A stretch of 64,000 bases of DNA, from contig NZ_CP113529.1 in assembly GCF_026723865.1 (NCBI RefSeq), forward strand, positions 3,534,001 through 3,598,000, read 5' to 3'. Every line of letters begins with the position of its first letter. Position 1 is the stretch's first letter. Source of the stretch: Mycobacterium sp. Aquia_216. Its GTDB lineage: Bacteria > Actinomycetota > Actinomycetes > Mycobacteriales > Mycobacteriaceae. The notes under the pieces were generated by a model that saw only the letters and a list, made by a program, of their open reading frames with translations, was not told the origin of the DNA and did not search any database. Below are positions 27,298 through 36,747 of this stretch, piece after piece. The translations under genes were made by a program, and so were the position numbers.

Positions 27298-28185
27298 CTA
27301 GGCTGGCCGCGCAACGATCACGGGCACATGAACGGCTTGAACTACCGCATTGCTGACCGAACCCAGCATCGCGCCCGCCAAGTGACCTCGGCCGTGACTG
27401 CCCAAAACGACCAGCTGGGCAGATTTCGACTGCTCGACCAATTGCCGGGCGGGCCGGTCGCGGACGACAAGCCGCTGCACCGTGACGTCGGGGTAGCGTT
27501 CTTGCCAGCCCGCCAGGCATTCGGCCAGATTTCGCTCCGCTTCCGCCTCGACCGCGGTCCAGTCGTGCCCAGGGAGCTCGAAATACTCGACGTCGCTCCA
27601 CGCGTGCAGGGCTTTGAGCACGACCCCGCGCCGTGACGCTTCGTCGAACGCAATCGCCGTTGCCCGCTCCGAGGCCGGTGACCCGTCGATTCCCACCAGC
27701 ACCGGAGCGTGATCGGAATGTGGAAGGACCGAAGCTTCAGCGTGAATGACCGCAACCGGGCACTGCGCGCCGTGCACCAAACCTGAACTGACCGAACCGA
27801 GCAAGACGCGGTCCACGGCGCCGCGCCCGTTGGAACCGACGACGACCATATCGGCCGCTTCCGATATTTCGATTAGCGTCGACACCGGAGGTGAAGGCCT
27901 CACTTCGCTTGCTATTAACAGCTTTTGGTCAGCTTTTACGGCGTCCTGGGCCATCTTGGCCGCCTGCTCGAGGGCTTGACGACCGTTGTCTTGCTGCCAT
28001 AGCCCAACTCCGTTCGGCATCGGGATCTGCGGAAAGGTGGGCACGAACGTGTTCAACGTGTGGACTAGGGTCAGCGAGACATTTCGCATGGCGGCGTCAC
28101 ATGCCGCCCAAGCGACGGCGGCATTGGACGCGGGCGATCCGTCGACTCCGACGACGATCCTGTAACGCTTCTCGGATGCAGTCAT
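27298..28185 (-). CDS. tandem universal stress protein (Rv2005c-like)
   Basis: A 295-residue protein with two USP domains (about 8-145 and 158-294). Each has the ATP-binding signature G-x2-G-x9-[18 protein letters not shown] and [15 protein letters not shown]. Tandem USPs of this type bind ATP and are induced during dormancy in mycobacteria. AAGGAG is 8 bp upstream of ATG 28185, and a strong DosR box lies 51 bp upstream. It leads an operon with the Rv2004c-like kinase. Confidence 0.92.
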   Translation of the reverse strand: MTASEKRYRIVVGVDGSPASNAAVAWAACDAAMRNVSLTLVHTLNTFVPTFPQIPMPNGVGLWQQDNGRQALEQAAKMAQDAVKADQKLLIASEVRPSPPVSTLIEISEAADMVVVGSNGRGAVDRVLLGSVSSGLVHGAQCPVAVIHAEASVLPHSDHAPVLVGIDGSPASERATAIAFDEASRRGVVLKALHAWSDVEYFELPGHDWTAVEAEAERNLAECLAGWQERYPDVTVQRLVVRDRPARQLVEQSKSAQLVVLGSHGRGHLAGAMLGSVSNAVVQAVHVPVIVARPA

Positions 28186-28235
28186 TTCGTTCTCCTTCAG
28201 TCGATGAAAACGCTATTGCCAGAACAGCCGTCGAT

Positions 28236-28255
28236 CATGAGGCTTTAGTCCCCAA
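28236..28255. promoter_or_regulatory. DosR box upstream of USP 27298-28185
   Basis: CATGAGGCTTTAGTCCCCAA matches the palindromic DosR consensus TTSGGGACTWWAGTCCCSAA strongly in its right half (TTTAGTCCCCAA). It is 51 bp upstream of the USP start, a normal DosR distance. Confidence 0.75.
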
Positions 28256-28342
28256 CCAGATGGCCCTGAGACCTCCGAGCCACCCGGGCAGCGAGGACCA
28301 TGGGCATTCCCGCGTCGCTAGACAAGCAATCTCAGCGGGGTG

Positions 28343-29218
28343 CTAGGACGGTCGTGCGACGATCACCGGCATGCGTACCGCGTGAACGACGGCGTTGCTT
28401 ACCGACCCCAGCAACATGCCGCTCACACCGCCCCGGCCATGGCTGCCCACCACAACGAGCTGGGCCGACTCCGATTGTTCGATCAACTGTCGAGCCGGCT
28501 CGTCACGCACGATGAGCCGGTGCACCGTGACATCCGGGTAGCGTTCCCGCCAGCCCGCCAGCCGTTCGTCCAGGATCCGCTCTGCTTCCGACCGCACCGA
28601 CGGCCACTCCGGCTTCGGGAGTTCCCACAATCCGATGTCGCTCCACGCGTGCAACGCCGTCAGTTCGACTCCACGCCGTGCGGCTTCGTCGAAGGCAATC
28701 GCCGTTGCAAGCTCGGAGGCTGACGACCCGTCGATTCCCACTAACACAGGAGCGTGAAGAGGGTTCGGCATCAACGGGTCTTCGTCGCGGACGACCGCGA
28801 CCGGACACCGCGCCCCGCGCACCACACCAGAGCTGACCGAACCCAGCAATGCCCGGGCGATCGCGCCGCGCCCACTGTTGCCGACGACGACCATCTCCGC
28901 GTCTTCGGACAGCTCGACCAAAAACGGTACCGACGGTGCAAGCCTCAGCTCAGTCGCGACAGCGACTCCGCGGTATATCTTCGTGGCATCTTCGGCGATC
29001 TTGATCGCTTCTTCGAGGACGCGACGGCCATAATCTTCCTGCCATAGCGCAGTATCTGCGGTAAGCACCATCGGAGGCCACACCGGCGCATCCGGATTGA
29101 CCATGTGGACCAAGGTCAGTGAAATACCACGCATCGCAGCGTCGCGCGCGGCCCAGCAGACAGCGAAGTTCGACGCGGCCGATCCGTCGACCCCGACGAC
29201 GATGCCGTAACGCTTCAT
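28343..29218 (-). CDS. tandem universal stress protein
   Basis: A 291-residue two-domain USP with intact ATP-binding signatures in both halves ([15 protein letters not shown] and [15 protein letters not shown]). It is a close paralogue of the USP that follows it at 27298-28185, so the two probably arose by tandem duplication. It has its own DosR box 55 bp upstream. GGGAGA sits 10 bp before ATG 29218. Confidence 0.92.
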   Translation of the reverse strand: MKRYGIVVGVDGSAASNFAVCWAARDAAMRGISLTLVHMVNPDAPVWPPMVLTADTALWQEDYGRRVLEEAIKIAEDATKIYRGVAVATELRLAPSVPFLVELSEDAEMVVVGNSGRGAIARALLGSVSSGVVRGARCPVAVVRDEDPLMPNPLHAPVLVGIDGSSASELATAIAFDEAARRGVELTALHAWSDIGLWELPKPEWPSVRSEAERILDERLAGWRERYPDVTVHRLIVRDEPARQLIEQSESAQLVVVGSHGRGGVSGMLLGSVSNAVVHAVRMPVIVARPS

Positions 29219-29272
29219 GGGTGCCGTTCTCCCTCACTCACCGAAAACGCTACTGTCCGAACGGTCGTCGAT

Positions 29273-29292
29273 CAGGAGGCTTTAGTCCCCAA
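29273..29292. promoter_or_regulatory. DosR box upstream of USP 28343-29218
   Basis: CAGGAGGCTTTAGTCCCCAA shares 17 of 20 bases with the box at 28236-28255, consistent with duplication of promoter and gene together. It could also serve the divergent otsB1 remnant starting near 29355. Confidence 0.75.
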
Positions 29293-29354
29293 CCACATGG
29301 ATATGAGGCCCTTGATCGGCACTGAGACTGTGACATCGTCACAAGGGTGACCGA

Positions 29355-30133
29355 ATGACCCGTCACTGTAGACAGGCGTTACCACGATGCGGTGATCGTC
29401 GACTTGGGCAGCCCGATTCCGGAGCAGACCGACGCTTGTATCGTCGATTCGGCTGTCCCGTTGCCGCGAAGGCTGCGAGACGTCGGCGTAGATATCGTCG
29501 ATGTCGGCGATGAGGGCGGTGTCTCGGCCCTGGCCCGAACTGCAACCCAGCTGGGAGTTAGCCCCGGTCGCTGCGTGATCATCGCGGACGATCAAGCCGG
29601 TGTACGAGCCGGCAGGGACGGAGGTTTCAGCCTCGTCATTGGTCTCGACCGTGACGGAGGTGCTGAACGCCTGCTGTCCAGCGGCGCCGACACTGTGATC
29701 GCCGACCTCGCTGAAATCTCGGTGCGCACCGGTGACCCCGCCACGTCGACCATCGCCGATGCCTTGCAGGTTTACAGCCAGCTCCAAGAGCTCATAACGT
29801 CGAGACGACCGGCGGTGCTCCTCGACTTCGACGGGACCCTGTCCGACATCGTCGAGGATCCCGACTCGGCAACGCTGGTCGACGGTGCCGCCGACGCATT
29901 GCGCGCACTGGCCGCAAATACGTGACGGCCGATTGATACTCGGCCCGCAATGGCCGGAAACGCTCGGCACCATCGAGTTTCCCCTGATTTATCGCGGTCA
30001 ACGTGTTCATCTGAGTGTCAGCGGACGGGCCGCCGCAGTGACAGCGGAGGCCGGCAACACGGCACCGATCGACGTGGAATGCCGTGGTTGCGTGCAGCCT
30101 CTCCTGCCGGGACACACGATCGAGGTGCAGTGA
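29355..30133 (+). pseudogene. otsB1: otsB1 (trehalose-6-phosphate phosphatase/GH65 fusion) with large internal deletion
   Basis: The locus matches Rv2006 by position (between USP and fdxA) and by sequence. The first part (frame ending at 29925) reads the HAD-like N-terminal region (VSPGRCVIIADDQAGVRAGR, SVRTGDPATST) into the start of the phosphatase domain, PAVLLDFDGTLSDIVEDPD, then stops. A second frame, offset by one, resumes at about 29915 with GRLILGPQWPETLGTIEFPL to the end, matching the C-terminal beta-sandwich of the GH65 domain. About 1000 residues between are missing. The N-terminus also looks shifted: ATG 29355 is one base out of frame with VTVDRRYHDAV. No enzyme activity should remain. 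Confidence 0.8.
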
Positions 30134-30141
30134 CGCAGCCG

Positions 30142-30161
30142 GCTGGGACCATTGTCGCGAA
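30142..30161. promoter_or_regulatory. DosR box upstream of USP 30262-31074
   Basis: GCTGGGACCATTGTCGCGAA matches the DosR consensus at about 14 of 20 positions, with both half-sites (GGGAC, GTC-CSAA) present. It lies about 100 bp before the USP start, just after the otsB1 remnant. Confidence 0.7.
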
Positions 30162-30261
30162 ACGGGGGTCGAACGACCCTGCTGATGGACTCCCCCGCCG
30201 AATAGCGTTTCCAATCGAGCGCGGGATACCCCGTAGCCACGGCTCTCAATCGGGGGATGCA

Positions 30262-31074
30262 ATGAACCATCCGCAATCGCCACAACGGGTCGTTGTGGGT
30301 ATCGACGGCTCCGACGCAGCGATCAACGCTGCCAAATGGGCAGTTGCCGAAGCGATTAGCCGCGATGTACCGCTGCGTCTGATCCATGCAATCCCCGAAC
30401 GACAGGCAGATGGAGCCGCAGGTGATGAAAGTCTGGATATCGAGTACGGCGAAACAGCGCTTCGCGCCGCCTGTGCTGCGCTGCATGCCATCGGTGAGCA
30501 GGCCAAAATTGAAACCGGCCTCGTGCATGGATCGCCCGCAGACGCTCTGATCGGCGAATCACGCCACGCCGCAATGATTTGCATAGGGTCCATAGGGATC
30601 GGGCAGATCGCCCGCAGGGTTATCGGCTCGACCGCCGAAGCCGTCGCGCAGAAGGCCCACTGCCCGGTGGCGATCATCCGCCACAACCGTGACACCGACG
30701 AGTCCGGTTCCGGGTCGATCGCTGTCGTCGTCGACGAGTCACCCGATAACGACGCCGTCCTCGAGCACGGATTCAGGGAAGCCCGGCTCCGCGAAGCCCC
30801 GATCTTGGCGATGGGTGTTTGGCGTTGGGGCCTGGGCGAAATTCCGTATCAACAGTTGGAACATCGCCTTGGCCCCTGGGTATCTGAGTATCGCGAGGTG
30901 CATGTCCGTCCGGCTGCAGCACGAGGCGGAGCCGCCGAATTCCTGACAAACACGCAGGAATCGGTTCAGCTCGCGATAGTCGACAGCTCGGATTCCGACA
31001 AAATAGCCCGCATGGTCGGTCCAATCACTTCCCATTTCGGGCACGCCGGACGCTCGGTTCTCGTCGTGCGCTAG
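30262..31074 (+). CDS. universal stress protein, Rv3134c/Rv2028c-like
   Basis: A 270-residue two-domain USP. The first domain keeps the ATP signature (GSIGIGQIARRVIGS), while the second is degenerate (VDSSDSDKIARMVGP), as is typical of the Rv3134c/Rv2028c group. GGGGGA lies 4 bp before ATG 30262. It converges with fdxA, 11 bp away. A DosR box precedes it. Confidence 0.88.
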   Translation: MNHPQSPQRVVVGIDGSDAAINAAKWAVAEAISRDVPLRLIHAIPERQADGAAGDESLDIEYGETALRAACAALHAIGEQAKIETGLVHGSPADALIGESRHAAMICIGSIGIGQIARRVIGSTAEAVAQKAHCPVAIIRHNRDTDESGSGSIAVVVDESPDNDAVLEHGFREARLREAPILAMGVWRWGLGEIPYQQLEHRLGPWVSEYREVHVRPAAARGGAAEFLTNTQESVQLAIVDSSDSDKIARMVGPITSHFGHAGRSVLVVR

Positions 31075-31085
31075 GCAAGTAGTCG

Positions 31086-31442
31086 TTATGGGTGCTTACC
31101 GAGCGTCGATGCAGGCAAGGCAGCGACCAACGGTGTGTCGGCATCCACCGGACCTAATTCCGCGGCGCCGCCCGGCGAGCCCAGTGGGCAATTCCGGCCT
31201 GGGAGTACCTGGCTGAAAAAGGCAACGTTGTCGTCCAAGTGCTGAGCCTGGTCATCGGGCAGATCGCCCTCCCAGTAAATCGCATCGAGGCGGCAAATCG
31301 ACTTGCATGCGCCGCAGTCCACGCACTCATCGGGGTTGATATACATCGTTCGCGCACCCTCGTAGATGCAGTCGACAGGACACTCCTGAACACAGGACTT
31401 GTCCTTGACGTCTACACAAGCCGCGCCGATCACGTAGGTCAT
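31086..31442 (-). CDS. fdxA: ferredoxin FdxA (Rv2007c-like)
   Basis: A 118-residue 7Fe-type ferredoxin: MTYVIGAACVDVKDKSCVQE with CPVDCIYEG provides one cluster set, and CVDCGACKSIC the other. In the second motif the usual proline after the last cysteine is replaced by arginine (CRLDAI), which may shift the cluster potential. FdxA is a DosR-regulon electron carrier in M. tuberculosis. Two DosR-like boxes 22 bp apart precede it. Confidence 0.93.
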   Translation of the reverse strand: MTYVIGAACVDVKDKSCVQECPVDCIYEGARTMYINPDECVDCGACKSICRLDAIYWEGDLPDDQAQHLDDNVAFFSQVLPGRNCPLGSPGGAAELGPVDADTPLVAALPASTLGKHP

Positions 31443-31477
31443 AAATCATGAGGCTAGCCAAGACAAGGCGGCGACAA

Positions 31478-31519
31478 CGTCGGCCTAACGCCCTCAAAGG
31501 GAAGGACCAAAGTCCCTTT
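31478..31519. promoter_or_regulatory. tandem DosR-like boxes upstream of fdxA
   Basis: Sites begin at 31478 (CGTCGGCCTAACGCCCTCAA) and 31500 (GGAAGGACCAAAGTCCCTTT), 22 bp apart. The second has a clear GGAC-N4-GTCC core. They lie 36-77 bp upstream of the fdxA start. Confidence 0.65.
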
Positions 31520-31551
31520 CCGCGGACGGCGCCGATCCTGGCGCGCTAGCT

Positions 31552-32430
31552 TCAACGGACGACAATCACCGGGATTCCTGCCGATTGAGCCACAGCGGAG
31601 CTGACCGAACCCAGAAACATGCCGGTAAAGCCCCCGCGGCCGCGGCTACCGACAACCACCAGCTGAGCGTGTTCAGACTCTTGAAGCAACCATCGGGACG
31701 GCTTGTCACAGAAGACCACTCGCTTCACGCGCACATCCGGATACTGTTCGTGCCAACCGGCCAGACGCTCGGCGAGGAACTCCTGCCCCCTAGCCTCGCT
31801 GTCCCGCCAGTCCATCCCGAGCATTGGGAATACGCCTACATCACTCCATGCGTGCAATGCCAACAGCTCAACCCCCCGATGAGACGCTTCATCAAAAGCC
31901 AAGGCGGTCGCCGCTTCCGACGCAGGCGATCCATCGATCCCCACTAGCACAGGCGCACCGGAGTCAGGAAGCGCGCCGTCATCGGAGTGAATAACCGCGA
32001 CCGGGCAGTGGGCGTGGTGAATCAGTGCCGAAGTGACCGAACCCACCAGCAGCCGGCCCAACGCACCCAGGCCCTGACTTCCCGCCACGAGCATCCAAGC
32101 ATCCTTTGAAGCCTCAATCAGTGCCGGCACAGTGTTGGAATACACCATCTCGGTGCGTATTTCAGGTAGCTCGGAGTTACCCAGGCTGGCGCTCAACGTC
32201 TTGCGGGCCTGATCGACGACGTGCTGTCCGCTTCCCCTCTGCCACTCGGGCATGTCCTTATACAGTTGACCCACCGGCCACCCGACAACGATGGGAGAAA
32301 CAGCGTGCATCAGTGTGATGGGCACGTGACGCATGCCGGCCTCGCGGCCTGCCCAAGCTACCGCAGCGTCAGATGCCGCCGATCCGTCGACGCAAACCAA
32401 TATTCCGTGTCGTTTTGCGCTCTCTGACAT
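31552..32430 (-). CDS. tandem universal stress protein
   Basis: A 292-residue two-domain USP with ATP signatures GSQGLGALGRLLVGS and GSRGRGGFTGMFLGS. It has a TAGGAG ribosome site 7 bp upstream of ATG 32430. It lies upstream of fdxA on the same strand. A weak DosR-like half-site is present at about 32513-32532. Confidence 0.9.
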   Translation of the reverse strand: MSESAKRHGILVCVDGSAASDAAVAWAGREAGMRHVPITLMHAVSPIVVGWPVGQLYKDMPEWQRGSGQHVVDQARKTLSASLGNSELPEIRTEMVYSNTVPALIEASKDAWMLVAGSQGLGALGRLLVGSVTSALIHHAHCPVAVIHSDDGALPDSGAPVLVGIDGSPASEAATALAFDEASHRGVELLALHAWSDVGVFPMLGMDWRDSEARGQEFLAERLAGWHEQYPDVRVKRVVFCDKPSRWLLQESEHAQLVVVGSRGRGGFTGMFLGSVSSAVAQSAGIPVIVVR

Positions 32431-32797
32431 CTCACACTCCTAGCTAGGTATCGGATCGGTGAACCGCCGACGTGTCGGCGAGGCCAACGGGCAGCTCGAT
32501 TTCCACCTAGAATTTGGGACACCAATCAGCCGCACAACATCGAATGCGCCCAAGGCGTACTGCCCTGATGCGGGCGCGGTCATCTTGCCCTGCTGTGCGA
32601 GCTGCTGCGGCCGCATCTATCAACATGCAGATGACGTTATTGCCGGCCGGCCAGGCCTGGCAGGGCCGTTAGACTCCCGACCCGGCGCCATTGGTCCCGT
32701 AGACCGGCCGCGGGTGTGTCTCAAGCGTCGCTCCATAAGCGGAGCAACAGGTTTGGCGATCCGCGAGCCTGCGCCGTAGTGCCGTGAAACTCCATTG
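32431..32797. other. 367 bp intergenic region with possible DosR half-site
   Basis: This lies between the USP start and the end of devS. No supported coding frame. A TTTGGGACACCAATCAGCC segment near 32513 matches only the left half of the DosR consensus and may be the USP promoter element. Confidence 0.35.
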
Positions 32798-34528
32798 TCA
32801 GCGATCGACCAGCGGAGCGGTCCAGTGAACCCGGGTGCCACCCTCCGGCGGATTGGTGACCTCACACCGGCCGCCGACCTGTTCAGCGCGGTAGACCATA
32901 TTGGCTAAGCCGCTTCGTCGCGGGTTGTCGATGGGCATGCCGCAGCCGTTATCGATAATGTCGACAGTCAACATGTCGGCAACGCTGACCTCGACGGTCA
33001 GTCGCGACGCACCGGAATGGCGAACGGCGTTACTGATGGCTTCCGCGGCAACCGCTTCGGCGTGCTCGGCAAGTTCGCCGCTAATTGCGCTCATCGGTCC
33101 CCGCATGCGCACGGTGGTGACAATGTCGCGATTGTCGGTCAGGTCGGCGACAGCCCGTTGAATCCGATTCCGGAAGCCGCCGCCATTTTCTGACGGAGAT
33201 CTCAGCTGGAAAATGGTGGTGCGGATCTCCTCGATGATGGTTTGAAGATCATCCAGCGTGCGGTTCAGCCGGTCGGCAACTTCCGGCGAGCGGACCCGGG
33301 CAACCGTGCCCTGCAGATCCATGCCTGCGGCGAATAGCCTTTGAATGACGTGGTCGTGCAAATCGTGCGCGATGCGCTCGCGCTCGGCCACAAGCGTCAG
33401 CTGCCGCGCATGCTCGCGGCCCGACGCGAGCATGAGTGCTATCGCAGCGTGGGTGGCGAAATCGCTCACCAGATCGAGATAGCCGTCGTCGAATGGCGGC
33501 CGGTCCGCGCCGCGGGCGACGACGATCACTCCAGCGACTTCATCGTGGGCCCGCAACGGCATCAAGATCGCGCTACGTTGCCCGACATCGGTGAACGCCT
33601 GAATCGGGTAACTCAATGTCTCCGTGATCAGCGGCACGCCAGAACGGAAAACTCCGCCGCTGCTAGAGCTATCCACCGGGATCCGTTGGCCGATAACCTC
33701 GGAGGCATTCAGCCCCACAGCCGCCGACACAACCAGCGTGTCGATCTCGTCAAAGGGTAGGTCAGCATCCAGCGGAACGAGCACAATGGCCTGTTCGGCT
33801 TCGGTTAGCACGCACGCGCGTTCGGCGATCAAACGCAGGGGGGCCCGGTTCGGTTCCACCACAGACAGTAGCGCGGTCGTGATTTCCCGGCTCGCGTCCA
33901 TCCACTTCACCGAGGTGCGCTCGCGTTCGAATAGTTGCGCATTGTCGATAGCGACCGCCGCCGCTAGCGCCAACGCGCGAGCGGCAACTTCGTCGGATTC
34001 AGAGAACAGCCGACCCGGCTCATCATGGGTCAGATACAGGTTGCCGAATACCCTCCCCCGAATGGAGATCGGCACACCAAGAAATGCCCGCATCGGCGGA
34101 TGGTGCTCCGGGAACCCGACCGAAGCCGGGTGCTTGGTCAAATCCTCTAAACGCAACGCCGGCGTATCGAGCAGCGACAGACTCAGCACTCCTTTGCCAA
34201 CCGGCAAGGGGCCGATTTGCTGCGCAGCGTCCGCATCGATTCCTTCGTGGACAAATGCGACCAATCCCCCGTCGGGATCACGTACCGCCAGTGCGCCGTA
34301 GGGGGCGGAGGTCAATTTCCTGGCCGCGAGAGCGATCCGACGCAGCGTCGCATCCAGATCGAGATCTGAACCGATCTCGAGGATCACGTGCAGCAATTGC
34401 TCCATTTGGTCGCGCGCCGCGAGCAACTCATCGAGTTGCTCGTGCATCCTGCTTACCAACCCACGCTGGCCCAACCCGGCAAATGCCGAGCCGCTGTCGT
34501 CGCTGGCCACTAGACCCGATACCTCCAC
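32798..34528 (-). CDS. devS: DevS/DosS-type heme sensor histidine kinase
   Basis: About 576 residues: two GAF domains followed by a HisKA_3-type dimerisation/phosphoacceptor region (ERERIAHDLHDHVIQRLFAA) and an HATPase domain (EAISNAVRHSGAS; DNGCGMP). GAF-A keeps HPASVGFPEHHPPMRAFLG, whose His before PPM corresponds to the proximal heme ligand His149 of M. tuberculosis DosS. It would sense O2, NO and CO and phosphorylate DevR, encoded just upstream. The start is uncertain: GTG 34528 has GAGG 6 bp upstream; GTG 34510 and upstream codons are alternatives. Confidence 0.92.
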   Translation of the reverse strand: MEVSGLVASDDSGSAFAGLGQRGLVSRMHEQLDELLAARDQMEQLLHVILEIGSDLDLDATLRRIALAARKLTSAPYGALAVRDPDGGLVAFVHEGIDADAAQQIGPLPVGKGVLSLSLLDTPALRLEDLTKHPASVGFPEHHPPMRAFLGVPISIRGRVFGNLYLTHDEPGRLFSESDEVAARALALAAAVAIDNAQLFERERTSVKWMDASREITTALLSVVEPNRAPLRLIAERACVLTEAEQAIVLVPLDADLPFDEIDTLVVSAAVGLNASEVIGQRIPVDSSSSGGVFRSGVPLITETLSYPIQAFTDVGQRSAILMPLRAHDEVAGVIVVARGADRPPFDDGYLDLVSDFATHAAIALMLASGREHARQLTLVAERERIAHDLHDHVIQRLFAAGMDLQGTVARVRSPEVADRLNRTLDDLQTIIEEIRTTIFQLRSPSENGGGFRNRIQRAVADLTDNRDIVTTVRMRGPMSAISGELAEHAEAVAAEAISNAVRHSGASRLTVEVSVADMLTVDIIDNGCGMPIDNPRRSGLANMVYRAEQVGGRCEVTNPPEGGTRVHWTAPLVDR

Positions 34529-34723
34529 GACGCCTCGGCCCCCTGGCAGCCCATGTGTTACCGAAAGCACTGAGTACGGAAGCAACACGGAGGGGCGTGT
34601 CGCCAGCGTAGTCCCTGTTCGGCTGGACCCCCAACCACCACGGGCCGGCGTTCTATAAGGAACTCGGCTGCCGAGGTCATCAGCAAAGCGTCACTGAGAG
34701 GCGATCAATCTAGCCTCAGCTGG

Positions 34724-35389
34724 TCATCCCTCGTCGTCTCCCACCGCCGGCGGGTTGGAGCGCCGGTCCAACTTCGTTGCAAACACCGCTGCTTGTGTGC
34801 GCCGTTCCATCCCCAGTTTGGCCAGCAAACGCGACACATAGTTCTTCACCGTTTTCTCGGCCAGGAACATCCGGGCGGCGATCTGGCGGTTGGTCAATCC
34901 CTCGCTGAGGAGCCCCAGCAGCGTTCGCTCACGCTCGGTCAGTCCGGACAAGGGGTCGTTATGCTCGGCGGTGCCGCGAAGTTTTGTCATCAAGGCTGCG
35001 GCCGCCCGATTATCCAGCAACGATTTGCCGGCACCGACGTCCTTGATCGCCTGCGCCAGCTCCATACCCCTGATGTCTTTGACGACGTAGCCGCTGGCGC
35101 CGGCCAAAATCGCCTCGAGCATCGCTTCATCGGACGTGAATGACGTCAACATCAGACACCGCAGCTCTGGGAGTTCGGACAGCAGATCACGGCACAACTC
35201 GATTCCATTGCCGTCGGGAAGACGCACGTCGAGCACCGCGACGTCGGGATTCGATGCCGGTATTCTCACCTTCGCTTCGGACACCGACCCCGCATCGCCA
35301 ACAACCTCGAGCTCAGGGTCTGATGTGAGCAGATCGGCAAGGCCGCGACGCACGACTTCATGGTCATCGACCAAGAAAACCCTGACCAT
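34724..35389 (-). CDS. devR: DevR/DosR dormancy response regulator
   Basis: A 221-residue NarL-family response regulator: receiver domain with Asp8, Asp9, phosphoacceptor Asp54 ([10 protein letters not shown]), Thr82 and Lys104, and a C-terminal LuxR-type HTH ([20 protein letters not shown] then VSRLLAKLG). These positions coincide with those of M. tuberculosis DosR. ATG 35389 has AAGGA 7 bp upstream. It lies in the conserved order Rv3134c-like USP, devR, devS on one strand, and should activate the many boxes in this window. Confidence 0.95.
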   Translation of the reverse strand: MVRVFLVDDHEVVRRGLADLLTSDPELEVVGDAGSVSEAKVRIPASNPDVAVLDVRLPDGNGIELCRDLLSELPELRCLMLTSFTSDEAMLEAILAGASGYVVKDIRGMELAQAIKDVGAGKSLLDNRAAAALMTKLRGTAEHNDPLSGLTERERTLLGLLSEGLTNRQIAARMFLAEKTVKNYVSRLLAKLGMERRTQAAVFATKLDRRSNPPAVGDDEG

Positions 35390-35473
35390 TGCGAGTCCTT
35401 CCTGCTGACCGTTCGAGGCAAGAATTGTGGAACCCCGCTTCAATATCCCATACCCTGCATAGTCGGCCAATTT

Positions 35474-36331
35474 TCACAAATGTTGGTGATTGGCGATGAG
35501 CAGCGAGCATTCGGCATCCTGCAGTATGGAACTGCCGACCGGTCCGAAAAGTTCGTTGAGATGCTCATGGTTCCGAGCGCTGACGACAACCAGCTTCGGC
35601 ATTCGGCGATTGTGCGCCAGATAATCCAGAAGGCCGCCATGCATGACCGCCTCTTCTACTGCGAGGCTCGGATAGCGTCGCCGCCACCGAGCCAGCCGGC
35701 GATCAAGGTCAGCGTGCGTTCGCCGATCGCTGTCGCGCGATGTTTCGTCATCACCCAATGTCGTCTGCGCGCAGACCACTGCGTGCACAGACGAGTTGCG
35801 TAGCTGCGCTTCGTCCATTGCGGCGCCCAGCAATACACCGTTCTCGGCAGAACAGTCCACTTCGACGACGACTTCCTGCCGCGGTTGTCCGGGCCGGTCG
35901 TGATGGCCGCGAATAATCGCCACGGGGCACCGCGCCGAAATCGCCAGAGCTGCAGCGGTGGAACCCATCCGGCCCACTTGAAAATGGCGTAGCCCGATCG
36001 CCCCCACACACACCATCGACGCCGATGCCGACGCGCGGATCAACGATCCGATTGGTGCTCCTTGGGCGATCTCGGTCTCGATCTTCACCGGATGGCCCGT
36101 GGCGTCGATCGACGTGACTGCGTGCCGGACCGCAGTCTCCGCGACCGCCCGCCTGCCGGCCATAGCATTCACTTCTGCGCTCTGGGAGTCACAATCGTCA
36201 ACCGCGTACAGGAGACGCAAGGGGACATCGCGGCTCACCGCTTCGTCGACCGCCCAGAGCGCCGCATGTATTGACGCCTTCGAGCCGTCTATACCGACTA
36301 CGACTGGCCGAGGGGTAGGTAGCTCGTTCAT
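35474..36331 (-). CDS. universal stress protein of the devRS operon (Rv3134c-like)
   Basis: A 285-residue two-domain USP immediately upstream of devR (84 bp). The first domain carries GAIGLRHFQVGRMGS; the second lacks a clear ATP signature (SARNHEHLNELFGP). Its position and degenerate second half match Rv3134c, first gene of the autoregulated Rv3134c-devR-devS operon. ATG 36331 is used; longer frames read into the promoter. Tandem DosR boxes lie 85-126 bp upstream. Confidence 0.9.
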   Translation of the reverse strand: MNELPTPRPVVVGIDGSKASIHAALWAVDEAVSRDVPLRLLYAVDDCDSQSAEVNAMAGRRAVAETAVRHAVTSIDATGHPVKIETEIAQGAPIGSLIRASASASMVCVGAIGLRHFQVGRMGSTAAALAISARCPVAIIRGHHDRPGQPRQEVVVEVDCSAENGVLLGAAMDEAQLRNSSVHAVVCAQTTLGDDETSRDSDRRTHADLDRRLARWRRRYPSLAVEEAVMHGGLLDYLAHNRRMPKLVVVSARNHEHLNELFGPVGSSILQDAECSLLIANHQHL

Positions 36332-36415
36332 CGCAACGCTTTCGGATTCGCGGATCGGTTGGCCGCCCCTATTTGACTGGCCTGATTTCAGGCTATTGAG
36401 GCGCGACGGTTTATG

Positions 36416-36457
36416 GAGGGGCCATTCGGCCCCACATTGGCCGTCGTTGGTCCCAGA
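36416..36457. promoter_or_regulatory. tandem DosR boxes controlling the devRS operon
   Basis: GAGGGGCCATTCGGCCCCAC at 36416 is near-palindromic (GGGGCC/GGCCCC type), and TGGCCGTCGTTGGTCCCAGA starts at 36438 (its complement carries GGGACC). The 22 bp offset places both dimers on one DNA face, implying autoregulation of devRS as in M. tuberculosis. Confidence 0.7.
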
Positions 36458-36480
36458 TCGGGTTCGGCACCGATGAAGGG

Positions 36481-36591
36481 TCAACCGGTCGGCCGTACAG
36501 TGTCAACGCTTGTCGTAATGTCCAGTGCCGGGTTCATGGTCAACGTGACAATGTGCGCTCGGCTCGGATCCGGCCCTGCCGGCACCTCCAT
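36481..36591 (-). pseudogene. pfkB: N-terminal remnant of pfkB (6-phosphofructokinase, Rv2029c-like)
   Basis: A 36-codon frame ending HIVTLTMNPALDITTSVDTV then RPTG and a stop. The NPALD segment matches the first beta-strand and substrate motif of DosR-regulon PfkB. A frameshifted continuation (LHRCRTR) may follow for a few residues; the rest of the gene is absent, replaced by the promoter of the Rv3134c-like USP. It cannot encode an enzyme. Confidence 0.7.
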
Positions 36592-36747
36592 ATTGGTTGA
36601 CTCCGATCGCAATTGGTACCTGGCGCCGCTCCGGCGCCCCGCAACTCCATACCGAGCTTCGGTGTACCTATGCCGGTGGCGACCAACCGGAATCACCGAA
36701 AATGGCTGGACCGCATGCTGTGTCGCCGGACGGCACCGTGACAAGCG

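Noticed and set aside
32459..32779. 106-codon plus-strand frame between the USP and devS
   Set aside because: No homology, no ribosome site, and it lies in a promoter-like region.
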